Assembly: GCA_963422465.1 (NCBI GenBank)
Contig: OY730170.1
Coordinates: forward strand, 5,356,315-5,420,314
Length of the DNA: 64,000 nt
Origin: Lichina pygmaea
Lineage: Eukaryota; Ascomycota; Lichinomycetes; Lichinales; Lichinaceae
Direction of reading: 5' to 3'
Shown piece by piece: positions 34,187 through 46,619 of the stretch. Position numbers and translations under genes: made by a program. Below the pieces are notes generated by a model. That model did not search any database. It was not told the DNA's origin and was given only the letters and a program-made list of their open reading frames with translations. The stretch's first letter is position 1. Every line of letters starts with the position of its first letter.

Positions 34187-37100
34187 GTTGATGTCGACCT
34201 CGACGTCGTCGCCGTGGTCGCCGTCAGCAGCATGCGCTGGAGCAGACAATTTGCCGTCTGAGGCAAGGGCGAAGGAGGGGGGCAATGCCGAGTCTGAGGG
34301 CGATTATCTTCAAGGCGCCGTCTCGTGGGAGAGGTGGTGTGGATGGTACCAGCGGCGAGTACGTTACGTACCGCTCGCTGCAGCAGTCGTGCTTACCGCG
34401 GCACTTGGCGTTGAGGCATGCGTTCCCGTCAGCTAGATATCCTTTCTCCCGTTCGGGCTTGCGCTTGACGGGGAAGAGGGTATCCTACGGTGCGTACGTA
34501 CAGTGATTAATACGCACGGGAGCACGTACGAGTCAAGCAGGTGTCGGACGGTGGGCAGAGGCAAGGAAGGAGAGAAGGAAAGGAAGAATGAAAGAAGGAA
34601 GGAAGGAAGGATGGAAAGAAGGGAAGGACAGCCGTTTGAAGGCCAAGACGAAGAACCGTCGCAGGAGGAAGAGGACGACCTCCAGACGGAAAAAAAAAAG
34701 AAAGGAACGTTGTCCGATACAGCAGATGGCTTTGGGGGGGGGGGGGGGGGGGGGGGAGAGAGAGGGACGTGATGGAGTCGAGGCTGGAGACCACGTTCGG
34801 TACATACGTACGTGTGTACCACCGCCGCCACGGCATTTTAGCGCTGGCTACCAGTAGTCGTGGGCCGCGCTATGCGGCCGAATCGCTCTCCGTAATCAGC
34901 GCTTCTAGGGGGGTCTGGCGTCGTTCCCTGACCACGCGATCCAGCTCCTTGCTTTCTACCGGGAGGTCCGCATGTTTTATCAGGTACCTGCCGCGGTCGA
35001 AACGGCTCTACGGTACTTGAGGAAACCCTGAAGAGTACTCTGTACTGTACATACGTACCGGCTTCGCCGCAGCGTGTCCCGGCGTGCCTGGTTCCCCGAC
35101 TGCGAGCTAGCGGCAAGGGTTCTAGGCAGTGGCCCTTGCACACTACAGTACATACGTAGCAGGGGTGAACTGCATCACCATCCGCGACGCCTGTGTTGCG
35201 GTAGCGGGTAGACCTTGGTGCCCTGTATTGACCTCTAAGGTGCCACGTCTGCTTCACGTAAGACGTACCGTAGTATGTGCTCGCACCATCAGTATGAGAT
35301 TAGCGTGCGTCTGTCTGGGCGAGAAACTTGGTGGAAGAAGCATCATCAGTTTCTCGTCACTTACTGTACAACGTAGACACGATCGGCGACCCAAGCCCGC
35401 TCCCCTTAGTCATCAGGTACACACACGTGGTGCGGAGGCAGTAGGATACATACTGGTACGACACGTAGATGATCATCTGTCCAACGTCCATCTGACCGGC
35501 TTCATCACGGGCACGCAGATCATTGCAACGATGACAGCCCAACACGTACCTTGTCGTGGGAGATCGAATAGCTGCCAGTACAGTTGATCGATCAGAGAAC
35601 GGCGATGAGCTTGGGCGGCGTCTGGTGGACCCAGGTGGTGATCACGTGACGTGACGTCGAGGGTCTAGGAACCGACAGAGGACATCTTACTTCCGCACGT
35701 ACGAAGGTGTTACTCCTGACTCGACGCGAACTGACGGAAACGATGCTGCGGTCCTTGAGCCAACGTGTCTTACCCAGCCACGCCAACCTCGTCGGTCGCA
35801 AATACCTATCGTACTTGCCGACGGCTGCATGTGCTTGCCAGCGCGCTACGCCGAAGACACTAAGAATCGGTTCCTGCAAGGTGAGCTGATACGGAAGCAC
35901 AGCGCGAAGCGTTTCCGGCGAGACCCGGGCGACGACCACGGCCCGAGATGGGGGCAGACCCATCGATCACGATGTACGTACTCGTATGTACGAGGCTAAC
36001 CCTGGACGGTGTTCCATGTCGACGGATACTTGCCCTGGACGGCTCCGACGGAGACCAGCAGCGTTCGCGTGCCTGAACGACGGGATTCAGGCAAGAAGAG
36101 ATCGAGACGACGAGCTGAAGACACACCAAGCGCAAGCGAGCTGGCCGGACGAGGCTGAGGCCCTTGCCCCCTCGCAGGAACCGAGATGTGGAAGAATTAA
36201 GCGCAGCGAGAGACGGAGAGAGACACACACACACCCACACACCCACACAAACAAACAAAAAGCAAAGAACACGGGCCAGATGTGCCTTCCAAAGAGGAAA
36301 AGCCGCGAGAGCGAGTCGAAGACGTGCGGTCGAGATGATCGTGCAGCATCGTGGTCGGGATCTCTTTTCTGGAAGCAGGAAACCGGAACCGGTCGAGTCG
36401 AGGTGGGGCTCGTCGTCGAGTCGCACGTGCTCAGGGCAGCGCTCGATACGAACAATCGCCAGACGCTTGCCAGAGAGACGTGCCCAAGAGGGTGGTGTCG
36501 ACGAGCTCGTGCTGATCGCTTCGACGACCCGCTTCGTCATCACCCGCCGTCGTAGCACCGCACGATCCGACAATCGCGTGTGGGCTGGCGGGGACACATC
36601 TTGGTCAGCCGGCGCCATCCAGAAGTGATGCCGGGAGCCGGAGGCTGCGCACACCCGCGCAGTCCAAAGCCCGCCGGGGACAGCACAAGACCTACTGTAC
36701 ACATCCTTGCCGCTCTGGTCCGGATCGTGGCACTTCGCCGGTCACGGAGTGGCACCTGCGCGATACGAGGTCCTGAGGCGCGGGTACTCTCTTACTAAGC
36801 ACCGCTCTCGCCCTGGGACCGTCGCGGGGCCCGGTGAACGTCGTCCCTACCGGGCAGCCTACCGGAGCCCGACCGAGGGCAGTCGGTCGCTGCCGGCAGG
36901 CTACTGGACGCTACGAGGGGCCTACCGTACTGTGGTACGCTACTGTTGTGGCGGCTCGGAGACGGCCCGCGCGTGGCAGGCGGGACGGACATGCCCTCCT
37001 CGTGGCCTCACCGAGGAGCCGCTACTGTCGGACGCTGCTACAGTACGGAAGTACGGAGGTACGTACCGCACGTAGTGCTGCGCCAGAAACTCGAGACCGG

Positions 37101-38145
37101 CCGGGGGCACGCGCACGCGCCCGCGGCCAGCGTGACCCAAGCCGGGAAGTCAAATCCGGTCCTTTGGTTGTTTCCTCTCCAGATCTCTCGGCCGAAGGGG
37201 GAGCAGCATCAATGCTAGCAGCAGCATCATGCAGGAGAAGAAGAGGAAGAAGGTGCCGCGGGTGCGTCGCGAATACGAGCCCGTGCGATCCTGGCGCAGA
37301 GGAGACACCGACGCAGCCTGCTTTTACGTCCATCCCAGGCTACCCACGTCTCCGGAACAATCCAACGTCGAGTCACTTGCCATGTTACGTACGAAGTACT
37401 CCGCACTTCGGTACGGTCATGCCGTCCCAGACGCCTGACGTCGAAGACGAGGCCCTCGTCGATAGGGCCTGGAATTGGCGCCGTCGATCGACCGTTGGCG
37501 GGAGGGGAGCCCTTGCCCATGCAGAGGCGCACCCTCGTACGACGCGGAGAGGCAGCAAAGCTGCCGGAGCGGCTGCCCTCGACGCCCTCCTACCCGGTGC
37601 GACTCTTCACCTTTCTGTGCGACCTACCTCTGGCGGCAACCAAGCGAGCCGACGATGCTTGCCGCGCCAGCATCCGTTGGCACACCCGTTCGGGTTGCTT
37701 CTCCAAGACGGCGGCGGCGCATGATTCACGACGGCGACGGCCAATCTGCGCATCGGCCATTTATCGATTGCGATCGAGAGGATTGCGTTTGCTGCGGCCG
37801 AGACCCGACGACTGCAAGAAGCAACGTCCTGCAAGTCTAGTTCGTTTTTCTGGGAAGGACCGAACAGGGCGTGGGAAGGAAAGCCAAAAGGATCAAGCGC
37901 CGCCTCTCCGTGCGCTCCGGTCCACCTTGCTTTACTCGTACGCTACGCTGGGGTCCTCTCGATTGCCGCCCGCAGGCGCAGCGAGGAAAGATACAGTGTT
38001 GGCGAGTCCAGACGACACGCTTGGCTGCGTTTGCGTCGTACGGGCAAAGGGGACCGGGTCCGTGCGTGTCCAAGGGATGATACCGCACGTCAGACGGCGG
38101 CCTTGGCCGGTGGCAGCGACCGACAATGCTGTGACATGCGTCAAA

Positions 38146-38148
<3 letters not shown>

Positions 38149-38184
<36 letters not shown>
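38149..38184. repeat. GA dinucleotide microsatellite
   Basis: An uninterrupted GA run of about 18 units lies in the gene-poor region. Confidence 0.9.
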
Positions 38185-38189
<5 letters not shown>

Positions 38190-41100
38190 ACGAGCGTCGA
38201 CAGCGGTTGCAGTGTGTACATGCATGCTCCTACAGTACCGCACACTTACCCGGTCAAGGTCGAGAAGCTGCGGCGTGACTCTCCCTCCTTTCCTGAAACG
38301 TTCGCCTGCAGGTCAGATCCGATCACGCTACGTACGTACTACTTTCGTACGGCATCCTACCTCACACCTCCTCCGTCAGGCGGCCCAAGCGTTGCCGCAT
38401 TCTAGATGCGGACAGCAGAACATGCAAGGGAGGGGCCAACGATGGTGTTGGCCCTCGTCACCCCGACCAGCATTGATCCGGACCAGTGGCACGTACTTTA
38501 CGTTACGTACTACTCTGCGAGTGTACGCGTGCTTCGCAACCCTTCAGCCGCATCGAGGCGTGACTGCTGTACGTATGTACGTATGTACGTATGTACGGTA
38601 CCATGGGAAAGGTGGGCCGGTGCTGACGGCCATCGTCAAGCTTGCACGTCAGGCATCGTCTAGAACGGGGGAACCCTTGCATCCTGCGCCAGTCTACGGA
38701 AGTACATTTCGTCTGTTGAGCGACCGCCACCCCGTGAGGTGACACCAATGCCAGGCGTTGCACCACCTCGATCAATCACTCTCGACCTTTTCTTTGTGTC
38801 CCTTGCCCGTCGCGACGCAACGGCGCTCGCTCGTCGCGGTCTCAACGCTACGGTGCGCGCGGGGCGCTTTCCACTCCAATCTCCCGCTGCTGTGTCCTCC
38901 ACTCCCATCGTACGAGGCGGACGTCCGCATCGTACTTGCGGGGCAAGGTCCGCAGGAGTTTGGGGCGCAACCCTCGACGCCTTGCCGCTGCTCCACTCGA
39001 GTACATCTCGGCGAGGGAGCGATGCAACAGGCTCCGTTGCGTCCGTGCTCGAGCTGTCTACGTTTGACCGTTGACATGCGCTGTCCGATGATGTTGCGGT
39101 GGTAGGGTGAACGGCAAGTCGCGCCGAGACTCCGCTACTCCACCTCGAAACATGCCGTCCTGTCTTGGTCCTCTCGTCTCGAGGCAGCGCTGCTGCTTGT
39201 TGTTGCTCGAGAGCCACCACGTTCGTTTGCGGGGACGCGCTCGAGTTTCGGCCGATCCGGTCCGTCAGTGTCCTTGCAAGGCACAGCCTTTTTCCACCTT
39301 CTCAGGGCTGAGCCGCTTCGTCTCCGGCATCGAGGCCGATCTTCCTCTCAGCTGAGCCGCGCACATGGCACTAACCGCCGGGGCGGCCGACGAGCTGGTA
39401 CATGCGTACAGTACGGCGCGAGAACAGCGCTGAACGTCGTACGTATGTACTGTACGTTACGTACTGTACCCATACGTATCTGTCGCCTCGCGACACGACA
39501 CCTTCAGCCCCATCTCGTCTCGACTCGAAGCGCGGCGAAGAAGTTAGCTTCAGCCCCCTCGAACGTGCGTCTCAATCGGCATTGGCAACGTGTCGACAGG
39601 GTCTGGTTGCCACGATGTCGTAAGAATCGGTCGCGCGAGCGTCAGCATAGTCGTCCTTGTCGTCGCGTGTCGGTGGTGGTGGTGGTGGTGGTGTCCGTCG
39701 TCGATGCAAGTCGTCGGCTCAGCTAGCCGAAGAGGAACAGGGCCAACAGGCACGATCAGGGTCTCGGCCGATGCGCCTCAGCTTGCTTACACATCGGTTG
39801 CAACACGCTGACACCGTGTCGACCGGCAGACGGGCAGACGTCGAAGCACCTGTCCTTTTTCGGGGCTCTGTCCAGATGATCTTGCGCCAGACAGCTATTC
39901 TCTACCGCAGATGCCGAAACAGGGCGTTGAACGGCTTCTTCTGGCGGTAAGTCAAACACACCTCGAAATCCTTTTCTTCTCAAAACTCTGGCAATGTTTC
40001 CGCCAAACGACCCCTATCGAATTTCTTCGCTCTGGCCGGACTCAACAGCCCTGTTGAAGCCGGCCTCGATCTACGAGGCCCCCGCACAGCCTCTGGTCTC
40101 TGGGTCGGCCGCCCGTCTCTTGTCCTCGGCACAGGACTCTTGTCTTTAGCACAGGGCTCTCGTCTCCAGCACAAGGCCATCTGTGATCAAGTAACGTGAG
40201 CAAGAGGTCTGAGCTCAGAGTCTTGACCAGATCACGTTGCACGACCACCTGTCCTTCCATCACCTTTTTACATCGCCGTCTTGAATACACTGTGCTTTGC
40301 AGTTCCCCCCCCCCCCCCCCCCCTGCACTCTTAATTTTCAGGTCTGTTGTACGTCCCAGGGCAGACCGTCGGGTCTTTCGGGCCAGTAGGTCCTTTAGAC
40401 CTCGATAGGTCAATGCTAAACGTGTCCAGCTACGGCAGTTGCCGACATCAACACCAACGCCAACTTGCGCCGGAGTGCACAAATACAATTGATGCCCCCC
40501 CCAACGATATCCAGCTGACCTCCACGCACATCACTCATATCGACAGTCTACACCACCCTACTGGTCTATAACACATATCCACAGCTCATTTCACAGGCGG
40601 CATCCCATCAAGCTCCCCGCTACACAAACATATGACACTCAGATGTAGCTCACACAAAAAGTCAGCTGTACGGTATAGCTTGCACTGTACGGGTAGTTCA
40701 GAGCACACGCCCGCTTGATCAGCACCTACAGATTCATCAGTCTTCTGCAACACTTTCCCATGCTATGAAGGGTTGCTGATGATATCAATCCGTTGCAGCC
40801 GATTAGGCTGAAGTACACGGCAAGTTGATTACCGTACCTAACATGCCTGATTGACCTTGGTGAGGTCGAATGGCTCATCGCGCAACTCGAGAATGGTAAC
40901 GAGTGATGGTATTCTAGGTTGTGGCAAGAACTTGGGCGATCTTGGTCCATGAGTTGGGGAAAGATGTCTTGGCTGGGGAGTGACTTGAGGAAGAAGTGGT
41001 GCTGGTGGAATCAAGCTCTTGATAAAAAGCTATTTCTATTTGTGAGGTGACAGTTTTTCTAAAACTTTGGGATGGGCGTGACAAGAGGAGGCATTGGATC

Positions 41101-41261
41101 TTCTCTTGAGGAAGCCATTAAGATCTGTGCTCTTTTTCGTCTTTTGATCCCTCGTGGCTCGTCACAGTCAAGGATGGTCTCATCCACCAGTCCTGACTCA
41201 GCTTTACTTTCGCAATCTCCTGATATCCTGGGGCTCTGCGCTGACAATGAATTGGTGGATA

Positions 41262-42736
41262 TCAGAGAGCTGGATGAGCCGATTTTGACAGGACGGTAGG
41301 CCGAGGCTCTCGAGAAACGTCGTCCATGACTCTCTCCAACCGCTCGACGGCCTCGTCCGAGGTCTCTGAAGTCACGGTCAGCACGCGCTTCGGGATTCCA
41401 CTCGAACACCACCAAAGGAACGAGAATGAACTGATGGCGACATGTCGGAACTTGACATACGATAATGCACGACGAGACGAGGACCGGCAACGCTGAGTCC
41501 GGCGGCTGCTGCGAGACGTGTAAATGCCTCCTCGCTGACCCCTAGCGACCCAAAATCAAGCCAGACCATGTTCGTATCGACCGGAACGGCCAGCTTGCCT
41601 CCCAACGAGCACCATCTCGCGCCAAGTCGATTGGCCTTCTCGTGCGACCGCCTCAGCTTACCATCTTCCCCTGTCATGGTCGTCCCAAACGTCTCGTCCA
41701 CGGCCACACGCGCTGCCGCCGTGAGCACGCCCGCTTGCCGCAGGCCACCGCCGACGGACTTGCGAACCCAGCGTGCCCTCTCGACGAACGAGCGGCGGCC
41801 CACGAGGATGCTACCGACCGGCGCACCGAGTCCCTTTGAGAAGCACAGGCTGACACTATCGAAGAGGCTCGTGAACGACGCTAGAGCTCCCGCACCTGCT
41901 GCCACGGCTTCCCACAGTCTCGCTCCGTCGAGGTGTAAGACGATCTCGTGCTGACGTGCAAACTGTGCGATGCGCCTCGTCTCGGCCAGAGGCATGATGG
42001 TGCCGCCCAGCGTGTTCTCCAAACCGATGACCTTTGTAGGCGCCGAATGGACTTCGTTCCCGAGGATCGCATGCTTCCTCACGTCTTCCAGCGTCAGATA
42101 TAGCCCATTGCTCGGCGAGATAGGGGTCAGCAGCGCGCCGCTCAGAGACGCAACGCCCCCAGCCTCCGAGTCGTATATATGAGCCCTACGATCGCAGAGC
42201 ACCGAGTGCGGTGGCTGTGCCAGGTGCGATCGAAGCGCCACTTGATTGCCCATGGTGCCAGAGACCACGAACAGGCCAGCTTCGTGCTTCGTCGCTGCGG
42301 CGACGTAATCCTCCAGCGATGTCGTCGTCGGATCCTCACGGAAGACATCGTCGAGAAGAGTTGCGCTCGACATCGCAGACAGCATCGACGCCGTCGGAGT
42401 CGTCACGACGTCGCCTGCGCTCTCGGCGCTCCAATCAGATCGGGACTAGCAGCAGCAAACGCAGCGGTATGGCCCTCGCCCTGTATCCGAAGCGTCCAAC
42501 CACTTACTACGGAAGTCATACGAAGCGGGGCCTGGTGGCTCCCGAGCAACGTACACCGAGCACTTGTAGCTGGCATGACTTGCGACTGTTGTCCGGGTGA
42601 CTCCAGCCTTGGAGCAAGTGAGGATGGTCGCTGCGGTGATAGTAGTTCCAAGACTACTACCATTCCATCCTCTTGGCTTCGCGCGACGTAGCAGTGTCCT
42701 GGGAGCATGTGCTCGAAGACACGAACAAGCGGGCAT
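41262..42736 (-). CDS. gly1: Low-specificity L-threonine aldolase (PLP enzyme)
   Basis: Three exons, 42736-42508, 42414-41461 and 41365-41262, with introns of 93 and 95 nt, encode 428 residues. The first join restores SYDFRSDVVTTPTASML, the usual start of the aldolase domain; the last restores HYQTSDEAVERLERVM. PLP-binding features are the Lys in LCFSKGLGAPVGS (about residue 268), SGTMGNQVA, and HLDGARLWEA with the ring-stacking Asp. The enzyme splits threonine and allo-threonine to glycine and acetaldehyde. The first 66 residues precede the domain and contain Arg but no acidic residue, which looks like a mitochondrial presequence. No other in-frame ATG exists in exon 1, so that start is favoured, but an unseen upstream exon cannot be excluded. 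Confidence 0.9.
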
Positions 42737-43129
42737 CACCGTTGCTCACGCATATACATTTGACCTGTACGGAAGTACGGAGTACAGAGCATTGGAGATG
42801 GTGGATCTGTACTCGTACTGGCTTCCGCTGTTTATTATCAGATCAGTTTCGAGGGGTCTGTGGAGACTCGAGAACCACGCCCTGTGCATACGTACATACG
42901 AGTACGGTAAGTGCACATGGTGCCTTATCACGTACTGTACTACGTAGCACTCGTACTGCGGTTGTGGAGCTGCTGCTGTACCGTAAGTCACGTGAACGCG
43001 GCCAAGTGACTGCGGGTGACAGAATTATTGACAACAGCAGCGTAAGGCCTTTGGGACGGCGGCAGCCTTGTGGCAGGCCAACGTCGCCGCCACCACCACC
43101 ATTGCCGCTGCCACATCAGAGCGGTGAGA
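42737..43129. promoter_or_regulatory. Shared intergenic region between divergent gly1 and rex1
   Basis: Fewer than 400 bases separate the two start codons. Palindrome clusters lie at about 42768-42784 (GTACGGAAGTACGGAGTAC-like), 42893-42905 and 42930-42955. Both promoters must be inside this stretch. Confidence 0.55.
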
Positions 43130-45427
43130 ATGGGTCGCAACAGGAAGCGCAAGCGTGTCACTCAATCCCTGGCATCGGCTGAAATGACTCCTCAAATTGT
43201 AGAGCAGCCAGGAAATCCAATTACACCGAGGTTTGATGTCTTGGCTCCCGACGATGGCTCGGACAAAGAGTCATGTGAGGCCCGAAGACCGCCGGATCTA
43301 GTCCCAGACCAGGTGGCACCGGCCGAACAGGAATGGAGCACCGTCCCAGTCAAACCTCCAAACAAGAAGCGCAAGAAGCTACCCAAGAAAGACTCTCCAA
43401 ACTACCCATCCATATCATACTCAAGCCGCTCGAGGCTACAGTCGGCCATCAAAATCAGCGACTTGCAATCTTTGGTGCTGTACATCCTCGCAAACGGCGT
43501 ATCTCCGCAATGGGTGTCTGTCCGGCACTTCACCGCGATCCGAAAGGTCGTCGTCGTCATGGTACCGGGCTTTGAGAGACGCATGTTCCACAACGAAGTC
43601 AAGGCGGACGATGAGGACCGCTCGTTGCTTGAACAAGCAGAATCTCGTCTGAGGACAGAGACCGGCTTGACCGCGACCGAGGATGAGGATGCCCTGCCGC
43701 TCAATGGATATCGACCTCTGGAGCTGTCCAAGGACGCGCTCCAGGAGCCCCTGCGGCCTCTGGCGGACGTATTCGAACACGTCTGGCCGGTGCTGTCACC
43801 GGGGGACGGGAAAGGTAGCCAGCTCCACTCGCCCATCGCGGCGATGCTGCAGAGCCCGCTGCCAAAGGCGCAGGACAAGAAGGCTCCCGGCGCCCAGCTA
43901 CCCAGGGAAGCGCACGCCTGGGAGGACAAGCCTACCACCGTTCGTCACATGATCGCCAGCGTGGAGCAGCTGCGGGAGAACGACTTCGCCATTCATCCGG
44001 TGCTCCTAGAAACGGACGAACAGAAGCTCGCCGAGAGCTGCAGGCGGCAAAAGCTGCAAGGGACGACCGGCCGCGAGTGGGTCGAGACGGAGGTCGGCAG
44101 CTCCGATGCCGTGCAGTCACCAAGCGGCGGCGAAGGCGAACCGGATGATCCAACCGCTGGCCGGGAGGTCCTGGCCATGGACTGTGAGATGTGCAAGACC
44201 TCCGACGGCGAACTTGCCCTGACCAGGATCGGCGTCGTTGGGTGGGACGGCAGCGTCGTCATGGACGAGCTGGTCAAGCCCGAGAGGCCGATCACCGATT
44301 ATCTTACGCCGTGGGTGACCGCGATCCGCGCGGAACGGCCGCGTTGTAGTAGCGGCAGTCGTCGTCGTCGTTGTCGTCCTCGCTAACGCGGGTCCAGGTA
44401 CTCCGGGATCACCAAGGCCATGCTGGAGCCCGTCACGACCACGCTGGAGGACGTCCAATCGCGCCTGTTGCGCCTACTCCATGCGCGAGCTGTCGTCGTG
44501 GGTCACTCGCTCAACGCCGACCTGGCCGCGCTTTGGATGAGTCACCCATACATCGTCGACACGTCCATCCTGTACCCCCATCCGCGTGGCTCACCGCTGA
44601 AGTCTTCGCTGAAGTGGCTAGCGCAGAAATACTTGGGGCGGGAGATTCAGAAGGGCCACGGCAGCTCGGGCCATAGCCCGATCGAAGACGCCCTGGCCTG
44701 CCTGGACCTCGTCAAGCAGAAATGTAAGCGAGGTCTGTCGTGGGGGACGCGAGAGGCGTCGGCCGAGAGCATCTACAAGCGTATCGCCAGGACTCCGATC
44801 CCGGCCAAGTTCTCGAGCCACCCGAACACGGGATCGGGACGGACCGGTGCCGTCGTGGACTGTGGCCGTCCGGACAAAGGGCTGGGCGCGGCAGCGACGT
44901 TCTGCATCGGCTGCCAGAGCGACGACGAAGTGGTGCAGGGAATCAAGAGCGCCGTCAACGGGGACCAAGGCGGCAAACTCGTGCCGGCTGGCGGGGTCGA
45001 TTTCGTGTGGGCCCGACTCCGGGAGCTGGCTTTTGTGAAAGGCTGGTGGAACGACAACGGCACCAAAGAAAACAGCAACGGCGACGAGAAGACGCCCACG
45101 GACAGCGACCACGATGGACATGGCGTCGAGAGCTCCGTGCACGGCCGTGACAGCGGGAGAGTTCGAGATGCGCTGACGGAAAGCGTCCGCCGGGTCGTGG
45201 ACATCTACGACAGCCTGCCACCCTGTACGGCATTCATCGTCTACTCGGGCTCTGGGGACCCTCGAAACATGGCACGGTTGCAGGCCCTGCATCAGCAGTA
45301 TCGACGGGAGTTTGCCACCCGGAAGTGGGATGACCTCAGCGTCCAATGGACGGATGTCGAAGTGCAAAGCCTACGACAGGCGACCAAGAAGGCGCGTGAA
45401 AGCATCGCCATGCTCGTGGTCAAGTGA
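43130..45427 (+). CDS. rex1: RNA 3'-5' exonuclease REX1/RNH70 (DEDDh family)
   Basis: Exons 43130-44310 and 44398-45427, with an 87-nt intron (GTGGGT...CCAG), encode 736 residues. The start MGRNRKRKRVTQ is basic, suggesting nuclear import. The exonuclease domain has Exo I in LAMDCEMCKT (about 347), Exo II in GHSLNADLAAL (about 429) and Exo III in HSPIEDALACLDL (about 486), which together give the DEDDh active site. The join restores ITDYLTPYSGITKAML. Yeast Rex1/Rnh70 trims 5S rRNA, 5.8S rRNA and tRNA 3' ends. The C-terminal part ends with a conserved-looking domain containing PPCTAFIVYSGSGDP and heptads (ATKKARESIAML). The gene is divergent to gly1. Its length exceeds that of yeast Rnh70 (553 aa), mostly in the N-terminus and a polar insert. 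Confidence 0.92.
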
Positions 45428-46107
45428 TGCTCTCAAGGCGTGGCAACAGTCGTTGAAGGGTCGACCGTCATTATCATGTCTCGAAGGCAATTTATTTCCC
45501 TAGACAGCTGCCTGCGAGCGACGTGCAGGCCTCGATCTCCGTATCCGCTCGACCATACACTCTGCTCCGAGAGTATTGGAAGTGAAACAACACTCGAGCA
45601 AGAGAGGAAAGACCATCGCTCCCTTCTAGCTATCGACCAGGACGTAGTCGCCTACTCAAGAGCTTTATGGGCCACCTGATGGGGTCTTTCTGTCCAGCTC
45701 GGAAAGATATCGATGGTTCTACACAAGGGTGCCTTGCCTTGCACAGGCAGGACGTGTGATTTGTTGAGGTAGCGATGCAAAGAATGTTGATGAAACTTGA
45801 ATCCACATGACAATTCTTTCGGAGACTTCTTTCCAGAGACTACTCATGTGGAGGTCTTGTGTCAAGTGCTGAGTAGGTAGGCCAAATCAACAAGCTGTGG
45901 ATGTCCAACATTGACCAGTGTGGCCAGATGATCTCAGACCAGTACAGTATGTATAAGCTCAGCTCAAGACTCTTGTTTTAGCTGTATTTTAAGCTGTTTG
46001 TAGCATAACTTTTACAAGTACATACAAGTGTCACAAAAAAGATAGCAACCACCAGCTTTGTAGATGAAGTGCTTGTTCTTCACTCAGAGCTACAGAAGTA
46101 CATAGAG
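45428..46107. other. Intergenic, border of the repeat block
   Basis: Base composition falls from about 45700 onward. No gene or repeat unit is recognised before the LTR-like fragment that begins at 46108. Confidence 0.5.
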
Positions 46108-46392
46108 TGTTAGGATCCCGGCCACCTAGCGGAGTCTGGGCGGTATCCTATCAAGGGTTCTAGCCAGCAGTGTGGCGGCAGAGGAACAGAGGAGATCCTT
46201 CGGGCCCTGGAGAGTCTCTAGTAGAGCGGTGGGACCGAGTCGGGGCAGGGCCGTCAGGCGCCTGCAGGTGGATGCGTAGATTGATCGCCGAGGATCCTAA
46301 TCCTCAGCGAGAAGTGCGCTATGTAGGAGCTGCTAGCTAAGCAGCTGACTAAGCGCGGTCAGGTGACAGGGGTAGCTCGGTTGCTCCTGACA
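46108..46392 (+). mobile_element. LTR-like fragment of the same end-family as 30184-30360
   Basis: The unit begins TGTTAGGATCC and ends TTGCTCCTGACA. Its last 50 bases (GACTAAGCGC, GGTCAGGTGAC, CTCCTGACA) match the end of the copy at 59449-59622, while the interior differs and is longer. I see no target-site duplication. A 20-nt poly-C run (46396-46415) follows at once. Confidence 0.45.
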
Positions 46393-46619
46393 CTACCCCC
46401 CCCCCCCCCCCCCCCTTAACCAACGTCGCTCCGACGTTGCAGTAGTCCACTGCTATAGCCTTGCTATAGCTCCTAGTAGGTTGGTCCTACCCCTGCCCGC
46501 CTAACTAGAGTTCACCTCTAGCTAGACTATTCTTCGTGCAGATCACTGTGAGAGTTATAGCTCTCTTTTCAGTTCAAGCACGGCACGCAGTCAGCGACTC
46601 AGTCACTTCTGCTAACTAG

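Larger units (their letters stand above)
33015..41261. other. Gene-poor region of about 8 kb
   Basis: No frame here shows a known motif, signal peptide plus domain, or consistent splice structure, although GC-rich DNA yields several long chance frames. It holds many GTAC palindromes, a GAT/GCT trinucleotide repeat (34098-34186), a 23-nt poly-G run (34734-34756), an AC repeat near 36225, a GA dinucleotide run (38149-38184), GTAC-ATAC tandem repeats (38570-38600), three degenerate 24-bp repeats near 40118-40185 and a poly-C run (40305-40323). From about 40400 to 41050 it becomes AT-richer. A gene I failed to see is possible. Confidence 0.5.

Noticed and set aside
35860-36702. A 280-codon open frame on the minus strand
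   Set aside because: Composition is random-looking, it crosses an AC repeat, and no splice or homology support is visible.
37495-38742. A 415-codon open frame on the plus strand
   Set aside because: It runs through microsatellite and palindrome DNA, has no motif or signal, and competes with long frames on other phases and strands; it fits a chance frame in GC-rich DNA.
46108-46392. A MITE with terminal inverted repeats
   Set aside because: TGTTAGGA/TCCTGACA ends are equally expected of an LTR, and the related copy at 30184-30360 has the TG...CA ends and 5-bp target duplication of LTR elements.
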